Shown here in pieces: positions 24,552 through 33,038 of a DNA stretch of 64,000 nucleotides. The stretch's first letter is position 1. Every line of letters starts with the position of its first letter. Where the stretch lies: NCBI RefSeq assembly GCF_030518195.1, contig NZ_JAULSC010000020.1, forward strand, positions 18,380 through 82,379, read 5' to 3'. This DNA is from Nocardioides cremeus (GTDB lineage Bacteria > Actinomycetota > Actinomycetes > Propionibacteriales > Nocardioidaceae). Position numbers and translations under genes: made by a program. The notes under the pieces were generated by a model. The model did not search any database. It was not told the origin of the DNA and saw nothing but the letters and a program-made list of their open reading frames with translations.

Positions 24552-25496
24552 ATGATCGACGCGCCACCGCTGGTCCTGCAGGGACTGGGCAAGAGGTTCG
24601 GTGCGGTGCAGGCGGTGCAGGACCTCTCCTTCACCGTCGCGCCGGGCCGGGTGACCGGGTTCCTGGGCCCCAACGGCTCGGGCAAGACCACCACGCTGCG
24701 GATGCTGCTGGGCCTGACCCGGCCCACCACCGGCCGCGCTCTGGTGGGGGACCGGCCCTACGCCGAGCTGCCGGTGCCGGGCGCGGTGGTGGGCGCCGCG
24801 CTCGAGCCGGGCTTCCACCCCGGCCGCACCGCGCGCGGGCACCTCGAGGCGTGGGCCCCGCAGGTCGGCGCCAGCCGGGCCCGCTGCCGCGAGGTGCTGG
24901 CGATGGTCGGGGTCGACCAGAGCGCCGAACGGCGCGTCGGCGGCTTCTCGCTCGGCATGCGTCAGCGTCTCGGCCTGGCCACCGCCCTGCTGGCCGACCC
25001 GCCCGTGCTGGTGCTCGACGAGCCCGCCAACGGGCTGGACCCCGAGGGCATCAAGTGGCTGCGCGGGATGCTGCGCCACCTGGCCGGCGAGGGGCGCACC
25101 GTCCTGGTCTCCAGTCACGTGCTCGGCGAGGTGCAGCACACCGTCGACGACGTCGTGGTCATCGCCCAGGGTCGTCTGGTGCACGCCTCCTCGCTGGAGG
25201 GCCTCGCCGCGCTGGCCGAGCCCCGCACCTACGTCGAGTCGCCCGCGCCCGAGCGGCTCACCGCCCTGGTCGCCGAGCAGGGCTGGGCCACCTCGCCCGC
25301 CCCGCGCGGCGCCACGGGCGTGCTGGTGGAGGGCGTCGACGCCGCCCGGGTCGGCGCCGCCGCGCACGCCGCGGGCCTCGAGCTGCACCAGCTCGCCTCG
25401 CAGGGCACCGACCTCGAGGACGTCTTCTTCCACCTGGTCGAGACCGCCCAGCAGCAGGAACAGCAGCAGGACCAGCAGCAGGAGGTCGTGGCATGA
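24552..25496 (+). CDS. ABC transporter ATP-binding protein (ABC-2 exporter type)
   Basis: 314 aa, from the ATG preceded by AGGTGGG at 5-nt spacing. Single ABC domain: Walker A 'GPNGSGKT' (39-46), signature 'FSLGMRQR', Walker B 'VLVLDEPANGLD', His-switch 'SSHVLGEV'. The domain order and C-terminal 'ELHQLASQGTDLEDVFFHL' region are those of drug or bacitracin-type (DrrA/BcrA) exporters. The last 15 codons are an unusual (CAG)-rich stretch giving QQQEQQQDQQQ. It overlaps the permease gene by 4 nt, so the pair is coupled. Confidence 0.9.
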   Translation: MIDAPPLVLQGLGKRFGAVQAVQDLSFTVAPGRVTGFLGPNGSGKTTTLRMLLGLTRPTTGRALVGDRPYAELPVPGAVVGAALEPGFHPGRTARGHLEAWAPQVGASRARCREVLAMVGVDQSAERRVGGFSLGMRQRLGLATALLADPPVLVLDEPANGLDPEGIKWLRGMLRHLAGEGRTVLVSSHVLGEVQHTVDDVVVIAQGRLVHASSLEGLAALAEPRTYVESPAPERLTALVAEQGWATSPAPRGATGVLVEGVDAARVGAAAHAAGLELHQLASQGTDLEDVFFHLVETAQQQEQQQDQQQEVVA

Positions 25497-26293
25497 GCCG
25501 GATGCGTGCCGCCCTGCTCGCCGAGCACCGCAAGCTCGTCAGCACCCGGATCTGGTGGATCCTCGCGCTCGCGATGGCCGGCTACCTCGCGTTCATCGGC
25601 GGGGTGCTGGCCCTCAGCGCCACCGTCACCCCGCCCGGGGAGGGGGCGCCACAGCTCGGCGGCATCGACGCCGCACTGTCGACGTACGGCGTCATCAACG
25701 CGATCGGCTACGTCTTCCCGCTCGTGGTGGGCACCCTGGCGGTGACCACCGAGCACCGGCACCGCACCATCGAGCAGACCTACCTCGCCGAGCCGCGCCG
25801 CGGGGTGGTGCTGGTGGCCAAGCTGCTCGGCACCGTGCCCGTCGGGCTGCTTCTCGGCGTGGTCGGCACCCTCGGCCTCGTCGCCACCGCCGCGCCGGTC
25901 CTGGCCTGGCAGGGCGACGGCGCCTACCTCGACAGCGGCCGGGTCTGGCAGACCCTGCTGCTCGGGGTCGTGGTCACCGCGCTGTGGGCCGTGCTCGGTG
26001 CCGCGTTCGGGGCGGTGCTGACCAACCAGGTCGCGGCAATCGTCGTGGTGCTGGCCTTCACCCAGTTCGTCGAGCCGGTCGCCCGGGTCGCGCTGGGCGC
26101 CTTCGAGCCGGTCGCGGGGGTGGCGGCGTACCTGCCGGGCGCCGCGGCCGACGCCCTGGTCGGGGCCAGCCTCTTCAGTGGCTTCGGCGGCGGTGACCTG
26201 CTGCCGCGCTGGGGCGGCGCCCTGGTGCTCCTGGCGTACGTCGCCGCGCTGGCGCTCGTGGGCTGGTGGCGGGCTCGCTCCAACGACGTCTGA
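25493..26293 (+). CDS. ABC-2 type transporter permease
   Basis: 266 aa, six likely membrane segments: 'WWILALAMAGYLAFIGGVLAL', a long loop, then segments near 75-95, 115-140, 160-185, 185-205 and 240-260. 'EHRKLVSTRIWWILALA' at the N-terminus and 'TTEHRHRTIEQTYLAEPRR' in the first cytoplasmic loop are typical of the BcrB/NatB-like permeases, where this loop meets the ATPase. Together with the preceding ATPase it should form an exporter; substrate unknown. The neighbouring envelope-precursor genes do not define it. Confidence 0.85.
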   Translation: MSRMRAALLAEHRKLVSTRIWWILALAMAGYLAFIGGVLALSATVTPPGEGAPQLGGIDAALSTYGVINAIGYVFPLVVGTLAVTTEHRHRTIEQTYLAEPRRGVVLVAKLLGTVPVGLLLGVVGTLGLVATAAPVLAWQGDGAYLDSGRVWQTLLLGVVVTALWAVLGAAFGAVLTNQVAAIVVVLAFTQFVEPVARVALGAFEPVAGVAAYLPGAAADALVGASLFSGFGGGDLLPRWGGALVLLAYVAALALVGWWRARSNDV

Positions 26294-26364
26294 GCGCGAG
26301 CGCCTCTCCACAGAGGGCCGGACAGCCGGGTGTGCGGCCCGGCCGCCCCGGGTAGTCAGCCACC

Positions 26365-27078
26365 ATGCCCACCCGCACCGACCGGCCGCCGGCGCCGCTG
26401 CTGGCGCTCGCGGCGGTGACGCTGGCGCTGGTGCTGGTGACCAGCGGCCTGGTGGTCGCCGGCTGGGCGAGCCGTCTCGGCGGGCCCGCCGCGCAGGAGA
26501 GCCCGGCGGACGGGGTTCCGGGAGACGTGCAGGTGGTGAGCGGTGGTGAGCACGACGCCGCCGTCTTCGAGGTCGGCGACGGCTGGGTGCTGCGCCCGCG
26601 CGGCACCTCGCTCTTCTACACCGACGCGGAGGGGCGGATCAGCGCTGGCCTCGACGGCGCGGCGGTCTTCCGCGACGGCGCCTGCACGGCGGGGGAGGGT
26701 GCCTCGAACCGGGCGTTCGCCGGTTTCGGGCGCCCCTCGCGGCTGCCGGCGCGACGCACCAGCCGGCTGCTCGCCCAGCAGTGGCGCGACGCGCTGGCCC
26801 ACGACGCCCGCACCGGCACCACCCACGAGGCCGGCGCGCTGCGCACCCGCGAGGTCGAGCTCGACGACGGGTCGACCGCCGTGCGCACCGACGTCGGCCT
26901 GGGGATCGTCGAGCCCAGCGCCTGCGAGGCGGCCCGGGTGCGGGCCAGCGTGGTCAGCCTCGACACCGGCCGCTGGACCTCGAGCGTGGTGCTGGTGCGC
27001 GACCTCGGGGTGCCCGACGCGCTCGACGGGGCGGCCGCCGAGCGGCTGCTGGCCAGCCTGCGACCGACCGCCCGATGA
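26365..27078 (+). CDS. Membrane-anchored or secreted hypothetical protein
   Basis: 237 aa. One N-terminal hydrophobic segment (about 10-35, 'LLALAAVTLALVLVTSGLVVAG') acts as a signal anchor; the rest is extracytoplasmic. The outer part contains 'GDGWVLRPRGTSLFYTDAEGR' and two Cys (in 'DGACTAGEG' and 'PSACEAARV') that could form a disulfide. I do not recognise the family. It runs tail-to-tail with coaA, with only 3 nt between the stops. Confidence 0.65.
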   Translation: MPTRTDRPPAPLLALAAVTLALVLVTSGLVVAGWASRLGGPAAQESPADGVPGDVQVVSGGEHDAAVFEVGDGWVLRPRGTSLFYTDAEGRISAGLDGAAVFRDGACTAGEGASNRAFAGFGRPSRLPARRTSRLLAQQWRDALAHDARTGTTHEAGALRTREVELDDGSTAVRTDVGLGIVEPSACEAARVRASVVSLDTGRWTSSVVLVRDLGVPDALDGAAAERLLASLRPTAR

Positions 27079-27081
27079 GGC

Positions 27082-28074
27082 TCAGAGCTTGCGCAGCCGC
27101 ACGTAGCGCACCGAGTGGTCGATGTCCTTGCGCAGCACCAGGGTGGCGCGCGAGCGGGTCGGCAGCACGTTCTGCACCAGGTTGGGTCCGTTGATGGTGT
27201 CCCAGATCCGCTCCGCCTCCGCGACCGCCTCGTCGTGGCTCAGCGCGCCGTACTTGGCGAAGTAGGAGCCCGGGTCGCGGAAGGCCGTCTCGCGCAGCCG
27301 CAGGAACCGGTCGACGTACCACTGGCGGATCTTGTCGCGCCCGGCGTCGACGTAGACGCTGAAGTCGAAGAAGTCGCTGAGCACCAGCCCGGCGGTGCCG
27401 TCCTCGCGGATGCGCGGCGGTTGCAGCACGTTGAGGCCCTCGATGATCACGATGTCGGGGCGCTTGATGACGACCTTCTCGTCGGGCACCACGTCGTAGA
27501 CCAGGTGCGAGTACGTCGGCGCCTCGACCTCGTCCTTGCCCGACTTGATGTCGACCACGAAGCGCAGCAGCGCGCGCCGGTCGTAGGACTCGGGGAAGCC
27601 CTTGCGCTGCAGGATGCCGCGACGCTCGAGCTCGGCGTTGGGGTAGAGGAAGCCGTCGGTGGTCACCAGCGCGACGTTGGGGTGCTCGGGCCAGTGCGCC
27701 AGCATCTGCTGCAGCACACGCGCCGTGGTCGACTTGCCGACCGCCACCGAGCCCGCCAGCCCGATCACGAACGGGGTGCGCGGCGGGGTGCGGCGGTGCA
27801 GGAAGTCCTCCTGGCTGCGGTGCAGCTGGCCGGCCGACTCGACGTACAGGCTCAGCAGGCGCGAGAGCGGCAGGTAGACCTCGCGCACCTCGTCGAGGTC
27901 GAGCTCGTCGCCCAGCCCGCTGAGCTCGTGGACCTCCTCCTCGGAGAGGGGGTCGGCGGCCGCGGTGTCGGCCAGCGCCGCCCAGGCCGAGCGGTCGAGC
28001 TCGATGTAGGGGGAGGTCTCGCGGCCGTTGTCGTCGTGGCCGCCGTTGAGGTGGCCCCGGCCAGGCGAGGACAT
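27082..28074 (-). CDS. coaA: Pantothenate kinase, type I
   Basis: 330 aa from ATG 28074. Catalyses the first step of CoA synthesis. P-loop 'GLAGSVAVGKS' (105-115), 'VTTDGFLYPNAEL' and 'KGFPESYD' match the type I enzyme, as do 'SHLVYDV' and 'PDIVIIEGLNVLQ' and 'DFFDFSVYVDA'. The N-terminal 20 residues are Gly/His/Asn-rich and variable. Divergent from glmS with about 68 nt between starts. Confidence 0.95.
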   Translation of the reverse strand: MSSPGRGHLNGGHDDNGRETSPYIELDRSAWAALADTAAADPLSEEEVHELSGLGDELDLDEVREVYLPLSRLLSLYVESAGQLHRSQEDFLHRRTPPRTPFVIGLAGSVAVGKSTTARVLQQMLAHWPEHPNVALVTTDGFLYPNAELERRGILQRKGFPESYDRRALLRFVVDIKSGKDEVEAPTYSHLVYDVVPDEKVVIKRPDIVIIEGLNVLQPPRIREDGTAGLVLSDFFDFSVYVDAGRDKIRQWYVDRFLRLRETAFRDPGSYFAKYGALSHDEAVAEAERIWDTINGPNLVQNVLPTRSRATLVLRKDIDHSVRYVRLRKL

Positions 28075-28128
28075 GACGGCGATTGTTGCAGCCGCCGCGC
28101 CGCGCACGTCGGTCGGTCCGCGCCTCGA

Positions 28129-28134
28129 TAGACT
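28129..28134 (+). promoter_or_regulatory. -10 box upstream of glmS
   Basis: TAGACT lies 8 nt before the ATG of glmS, with no ribosome binding site between. A leaderless or near-leaderless mRNA is implied. There is no room for a glmS ribozyme. Confidence 0.45.
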
Positions 28135-28142
28135 CCGGCCCC

Positions 28143-29987
28143 ATGTGCGGGATCGTTGGGTACGTCGGGCAGCGCCCCGCCGAGCTGGTCGTCATCGAGG
28201 GGCTGCGGCGCCTGGAGTACCGCGGCTACGACTCGGCCGGCATCGCGCTGGTCGACGGCGGCGCCCTGGTGACCCGCAAGAAGGCGGGCAAGCTGGCCAA
28301 CCTCGAGAAGGTCGTCGACGCCGACCCGCTGCCGCCCTCGACGACCGGCATCGGGCACACCCGCTGGGCCACCCACGGCGCCCCCAACGACGTCAACGCG
28401 CACCCGCACCCCGGCGCGACCGGGCGGGTGGCGATCGTGCACAACGGCATCATCGAGAACTTCGACGACCTGCGCGCCCGCCTCGAGGACGACGGCCACC
28501 AGCTGGTCTCCGAGACCGACACCGAGGTCGTCGCGCACCTGCTGGAGCTGCAGGTGGTCTCGGGGGTCGACCTGACCACCGCGATGCAGCGCGTGTGCAG
28601 CCGGCTCGAGGGCGCCTTCACGCTGGTGGCCGTCGACGGGGAGACGCCCGGCCTGGTGGTGGCCGCGCGCCGCAACAGCCCGCTGGTCGTCGGCCTCGGC
28701 GAGGGCGAGAACTTCCTCGGCTCCGACGTGGCCGCCTTCATCGAGCACACCCGCGAGGCGCTCGAACTCGACCAGGACCAGGTCGTCACGCTGACCCCCG
28801 AGGGCGTCAGCGTCGCCGGCTTCGACGGCACCCCCGCCGAGGGCCGGCCCTACCACGTCGACTGGGACCTCTCCGCCGCCGAGAAGGACGGCCACGACTG
28901 GTTCATGCGCAAGGAGATCCACGAGCAGCCGCGCGCCGTCGCCGACTCTCTGCTGGGGCGGCGTACGCGCTCCGGCGCGCTGCACCTCGACGAGATGCGC
29001 CTGTCCGACCAGGAGCTGCGCGACGTCGACAAGATCATCATCATCGCGGCCGGCACCTCCTTCTACGCCGGCATGGTCGCCAAGTACGCCATCGAGCACT
29101 GGTGCCGGATCCCCGTCGAGGTCGAGCTCTCCAGCGAGTTCCGCTACCGCGACCCGATCCTCGACTACTCCACGCTGGTGGTCGCGATCAGCCAGTCGGG
29201 CGAGACCGCCGACACCCTGCAGGCGATCCGGCACGCGCGCACCCAGCGCTCGAAGGTGCTGGCGATCTGCAACACCAACGGCTCGACGATCCCGCGCGAG
29301 TCCGACGCCGTCATCTACACCCACGCGGGCCCCGAGATCGGGGTCGCCTCCACCAAGGGCTTCCTGACCCAGCTGGTGGCCTGCTACCTGCTCGCGCTCT
29401 ACCTCGCGCAGGTCAAGGGCACCCGCTACGGCGACGAGATCGCCGAGGTGATGAGCCAGCTCGAGGAGATGCCCGGCCACATCGAGACCGTACTCTCGCG
29501 CGCCGACGACGTCTACGCGCTGGCCGCCGAGCACGTCGGCACCCGCTCGGTTCTCTTCCTCGGCCGCCACGCCGGCTTCCCGGTCGCGCTCGAGGGGGCG
29601 CTGAAGCTGAAGGAGCTGGCCTACATCCACGCCGAGGGGTTCGCCGCCGGCGAGCTCAAGCACGGCCCGATCGCGCTCATCGAGCAGGACCTGCCGGTGC
29701 TGTGCGTGGTGCCTCCCCGCGGCCGCGACCAGCTGCACGGCAAGATGCTCAGCGGCATCCAGGAGGTCCGCGCCCGGGGCGCCCGCACGATCTGCCTGGC
29801 CGAGGAGGGCGACCCCTCGATCGCGTCGTACGCCGACGTGCTGATCAGCCTGCCGCGGGTGCCGGTGCTGCTGCAGCCGCTGGTGGCGGTCGTGCCGCTG
29901 CAGCTCTTCGCCTGCGAGCTGGCCACCCTGATGGGCCACGACGTCGACCAGCCGCGCAACCTCGCCAAGTCCGTGACGGTGGAGTGA
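28143..29987 (+). CDS. glmS: Glutamine-fructose-6-phosphate aminotransferase (isomerizing)
   Basis: 614 aa. Makes glucosamine-6-phosphate from fructose-6-phosphate and glutamine. The N-terminal glutaminase domain starts MCGIVGYVG with nucleophile Cys2; 'RRLEYRGYDSAG', 'GHTRWATHG' and 'HNGIIENF' line the glutamine site. The C-terminal half has two SIS domains ('AAGTSFYAGMVAKY', 'SQSGETADT', 'GRHAGFPVALEGALKLKEL'), and the end 'QPRNLAKSVTVE' carries the conserved C-terminal loop. Full length. acpS starts 8 nt after the stop. Confidence 0.97.
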   Translation: MCGIVGYVGQRPAELVVIEGLRRLEYRGYDSAGIALVDGGALVTRKKAGKLANLEKVVDADPLPPSTTGIGHTRWATHGAPNDVNAHPHPGATGRVAIVHNGIIENFDDLRARLEDDGHQLVSETDTEVVAHLLELQVVSGVDLTTAMQRVCSRLEGAFTLVAVDGETPGLVVAARRNSPLVVGLGEGENFLGSDVAAFIEHTREALELDQDQVVTLTPEGVSVAGFDGTPAEGRPYHVDWDLSAAEKDGHDWFMRKEIHEQPRAVADSLLGRRTRSGALHLDEMRLSDQELRDVDKIIIIAAGTSFYAGMVAKYAIEHWCRIPVEVELSSEFRYRDPILDYSTLVVAISQSGETADTLQAIRHARTQRSKVLAICNTNGSTIPRESDAVIYTHAGPEIGVASTKGFLTQLVACYLLALYLAQVKGTRYGDEIAEVMSQLEEMPGHIETVLSRADDVYALAAEHVGTRSVLFLGRHAGFPVALEGALKLKELAYIHAEGFAAGELKHGPIALIEQDLPVLCVVPPRGRDQLHGKMLSGIQEVRARGARTICLAEEGDPSIASYADVLISLPRVPVLLQPLVAVVPLQLFACELATLMGHDVDQPRNLAKSVTVE

Positions 29988-29994
29988 GCGCGCC

Positions 29995-30348
29995 GTGCCC
30001 GTGATCGGCGTCGGCATCGACGTCTGCGACATCGAGCGGTTCGCCGAGTCGCTGGAGCGCACGCCCGCGCTGCGCGAGCGGCTCTTCACCCCCGCCGAGG
30101 CCTCGCGTCCGCTGGCCTCGCTGGCCGCGCGGTTCGCCGCCAAGGAGGCCCTGGCCAAGGCACTCGGCGCGCCCGTGGGGATGGCCTGGCACGACTGCGA
30201 GGTCGTCAACGAGTCGTCGGGCCGCCCGCTGCTGGAGATCCGCGGCAGCGTGCGCGCCCGGGCCGACGAGCTGGGGGTCGCGCACCTGCACCTCTCCCTC
30301 TCCCACGACGCCGGGATCGCCTCGGCCGTGGTGGTGCTCGAGAGCTGA
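29995..30348 (+). CDS. acpS: Holo-[acyl-carrier-protein] synthase
   Basis: 117 aa, GTG start. Transfers the 4'-phosphopantetheine arm of CoA to the fatty acid ACP. Motifs: 'GIGVDI'-type start present as 'GVGIDVCDIERF' with the Mg-binding Asp, and 'AARFAAKEALAKALG' with the catalytic Glu/Lys. The C-terminal 'HLSLSHDAGIASAVVV' is the usual last strand. In operon with glmS. In most actinobacteria nnrD follows closely; here about 4 kb of accessory DNA intervenes. Confidence 0.95.
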   Translation: MPVIGVGIDVCDIERFAESLERTPALRERLFTPAEASRPLASLAARFAAKEALAKALGAPVGMAWHDCEVVNESSGRPLLEIRGSVRARADELGVAHLHLSLSHDAGIASAVVVLES

Positions 30349-30489
30349 TCGGCGCCTGGTGTGAGCCAGGTCTCGCCGGGCCCCGCAGGGTTTAACACGG
30401 CGGACACCGGGGCGGTGAAGAACTGTCTCATCGCGTAACACGAGGGCGCGAAGGTTCACCTGCCAACCGGCCCGTTCGAGAGGACCAGC

Positions 30490-33038
30490 GTGAACAAGCC
30501 CAAGACCCGCCGTGCGTCGATGCTCGCCGCAGGCTCGATGGGGATCGCCGCACTCGCGGTCGGTCCCACCGCCACCCTCACCTCGTCGGCGGCTCCCGCC
30601 CCCGACGGTGGCGCCCCCTACCTCGCCCCGTACTTCACCGCCGCCGACCTGACCGGCGACCGCCAGGTCACCGTCGCCGACCTCGACCTGCTCGTCGACG
30701 CGATGGGCGCCACCAGCACCGACACCGGCTGGGGCGACGTCGCCGCCGCCGATCACGACGGCGACCTGGTGATCACCGTCTCCGACCTGGCGGCGCTGTC
30801 GCAGCGGGTGCTGCACGACGACGGCGACTTCGCGCTCGTCGAGGCCAGTGCCGTGGAGATGCAGAAGGCGATGAACGCCGGCGTCGTCACCTCGGTGCAG
30901 CTCACCCAGGCCTACCTCGACCGGATCGCGGCCTACGACCGCACCGTGGTCGACACCTCGCCGACCGGCCGGGCGCTGGCCTCGATCATCGCCACCAGCG
31001 ACGTGGCGCTCGAGGCCGCGGCCGCCAGCGACGCCGCCCGCGCCGCCAACGGCGGGCCCTCGAGCATGCTCGACGGCATCCCCGTGCTGCTCAAGGACAA
31101 CTACGACACCGTCGACATGCCGACCACCGCGGGCTGCGGCTGCTGGGAGGGCAACCAGACCGACGACGACGCGGCCATGGTCGAGGGGCTGCGCGCCGAC
31201 GGCGCGATCATCCTCGGCAAGGCCAGCCTCGACGAGTTCGCCTTCGGCTTCACCTCGCAGTTCAGCGCCGGCTCCGAGCCCGGCGACACGGTGTACGTCG
31301 CCAGCCCCTACGCCACCGACAAGACCGCGGGCGGCTCCAGCGGTGGCACCGGTGCCGCGATCGCGGCCAACCTCGGAGCGATCGGCTTCGGCACCGACAC
31401 CGGCGGCTCGATCCGGGTGCCCTCGAGCTACAACCAGCTCGTGGGCGTGCGCCCCACGGTCGGGCTGGCCAGCCGCGACGGCATCGTGCCGCTGGCGCTG
31501 AGCCAGGACACCGGCGGCCCCATGACCCGCTCGGTCTCCGACGCCGCCATCGCGCTCGACGCCGTGGTGGGCAGCGACCCGGCCGACCCGGTCACCGCCG
31601 AGGCCGACGACCGTGCGCCGGAGTCCTACACCTCCTACCTCGACCCCGAGGCGCTCGCCGGCACCCGGATCGGCTACCTCGCCTCGATGCTGCCTGCCGA
31701 CGTGACCGTGCAGCGGCTCTGGGCACAGGCGGTGGCCGACCTGGAGGCGCAGGGCGCCACGGTCGAGGAGATCACCATCGACGGCATCGACCCGGTGCTC
31801 GGCGAGGGCAGCGGCTCGACCAACGAGTTCAAGCACGACCTCGACGAGTACATCGCCGCGCACCTCGGCGACAGCGTGGGCGCGCGCTCGCTGCGCGCGA
31901 TCATCGACACCGGGCACATCGTGCCCTCGCGCGCCTCGACGTACGACCGGCGCGAGCAGGTCACCGAGGAGGAGTACGACGCCTGGATGGAGTCGCACAC
32001 CGCGGTGCTGGCCGGCGGACGCGAGCTGGTCACCGGCGCGCTCGACGACCACGACCTCGACGCGCTCGTCTACCCCTCGGGCCGTCCCTACGGCACGCAC
32101 AGCACCAACATGCGGCTCAGCCCCAACACCGGGCTGCCGGCGGTGACCGTGCCGATGGGCCAGGCCGTCGTGACCGACCTGTCCGTCACCGGGGCGGGCG
32201 TGAACCTGGAGTTCCTGGGCCGCGAGTTCGCCGAGGGTGACCTGCTCGGCCTGACCTACGCCTACGAGCAGGCCACCGCGCACCGCACCAGCCCCGAGCT
32301 CTACGGGCCGCTGGCCGGCGACGTGGTCGAGGGCACCGGCAGCGACGAGGCTGCGGAGCCCGGCGACGGCAGGGTCACGGTCTCGGCGCCGGCGAAGGTC
32401 ACCGCCGGCCAGGAGTTCACCGTCACCGTCGAGCAGTCGGCCGCCGACCTCTACGCCTACGACCTCAGCGTCGGGTTCGACCCGAGCACGGTGACCTACG
32501 TCGTCGACAGCGCCGCGACCGACGACACCGGCAGCACCTACGAGTCGACCGGCGCGGGCGAGGTGGGTGTCACGCACACCAAGCTCGGCACCTCGCCGGC
32601 CACGTCGGGCGCGACCACGCTGGCCACGCTGACCTTCGTCGCCACCGCGAGCGGGTCCACCGGCATCTCGGTCGACGAGCTGGAGACCGTCGCCTCCGAC
32701 GGCGCCACCAGCACCGTCAGCGACGTGGCCGCCACCGAGGTCGGGGTGCGCAAGGCCCGCACCACCACCGAGGTCGACCTGTCGGCCGCCAAGGTGGAGA
32801 AGGGTCGCATGGTCTCCCTGGTCGCCACCGTCGACTCCGACGGCGAGCTCGCCCCGAGCGGCAAGGTAAGGTGCTCGTCGACGGCGACGTCGTACGCCGC
32901 GCCGAGGTCGTCGACGGGGTCGCCCGGACCCGTTTCAAGGCCCGGTCGCTGGGACGCACCAAGGTCCTGGTGCGCTACCTCTCCGACGACCCGTTCAAGA
33001 AGAGCAAGGGCAAGGCGGTCTTCCGCGCCGTCCGCTGA
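30490..33038 (+). pseudogene. Secreted amidase with dockerin-like and cohesin-like modules, 1-nt frameshift near 3' end
   Basis: GTG start behind GAGAGGA. About 850 codons if the frameshift near 32866 is repaired: a base is missing in 'GGCAAGGTAAGG', after which the frame shifts and continues another 55 codons (VLVDGDVVRRAEV...) to TGA at 33036-33038. Without repair the frame runs on through repeat element 1. Layout: signal peptide (1-35); a dockerin-like pair of EF loops (about 50-110; the second, 88-99, has Asp at 1, 3, 5 and 12); amidase-signature domain (about 115-620) with Lys202, Ser283 (in GGSSGG) and Ser307 (in DTGGSIR); a cohesin-like beta domain (about 630-755); and an Ig-like domain (757-848), where the frameshift falls. 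It probably cleaves amides outside the cell. Not seen in the usual acpS-nnrD order, so likely acquired. Confidence 0.8.

Noticed and set aside
28075..28142. glmS ribozyme-type riboswitch upstream of glmS
   Set aside because: Only 68 bp separate the coaA and glmS starts, and a -10 box lies 8 nt before the ATG, so there is no room for a leader RNA.
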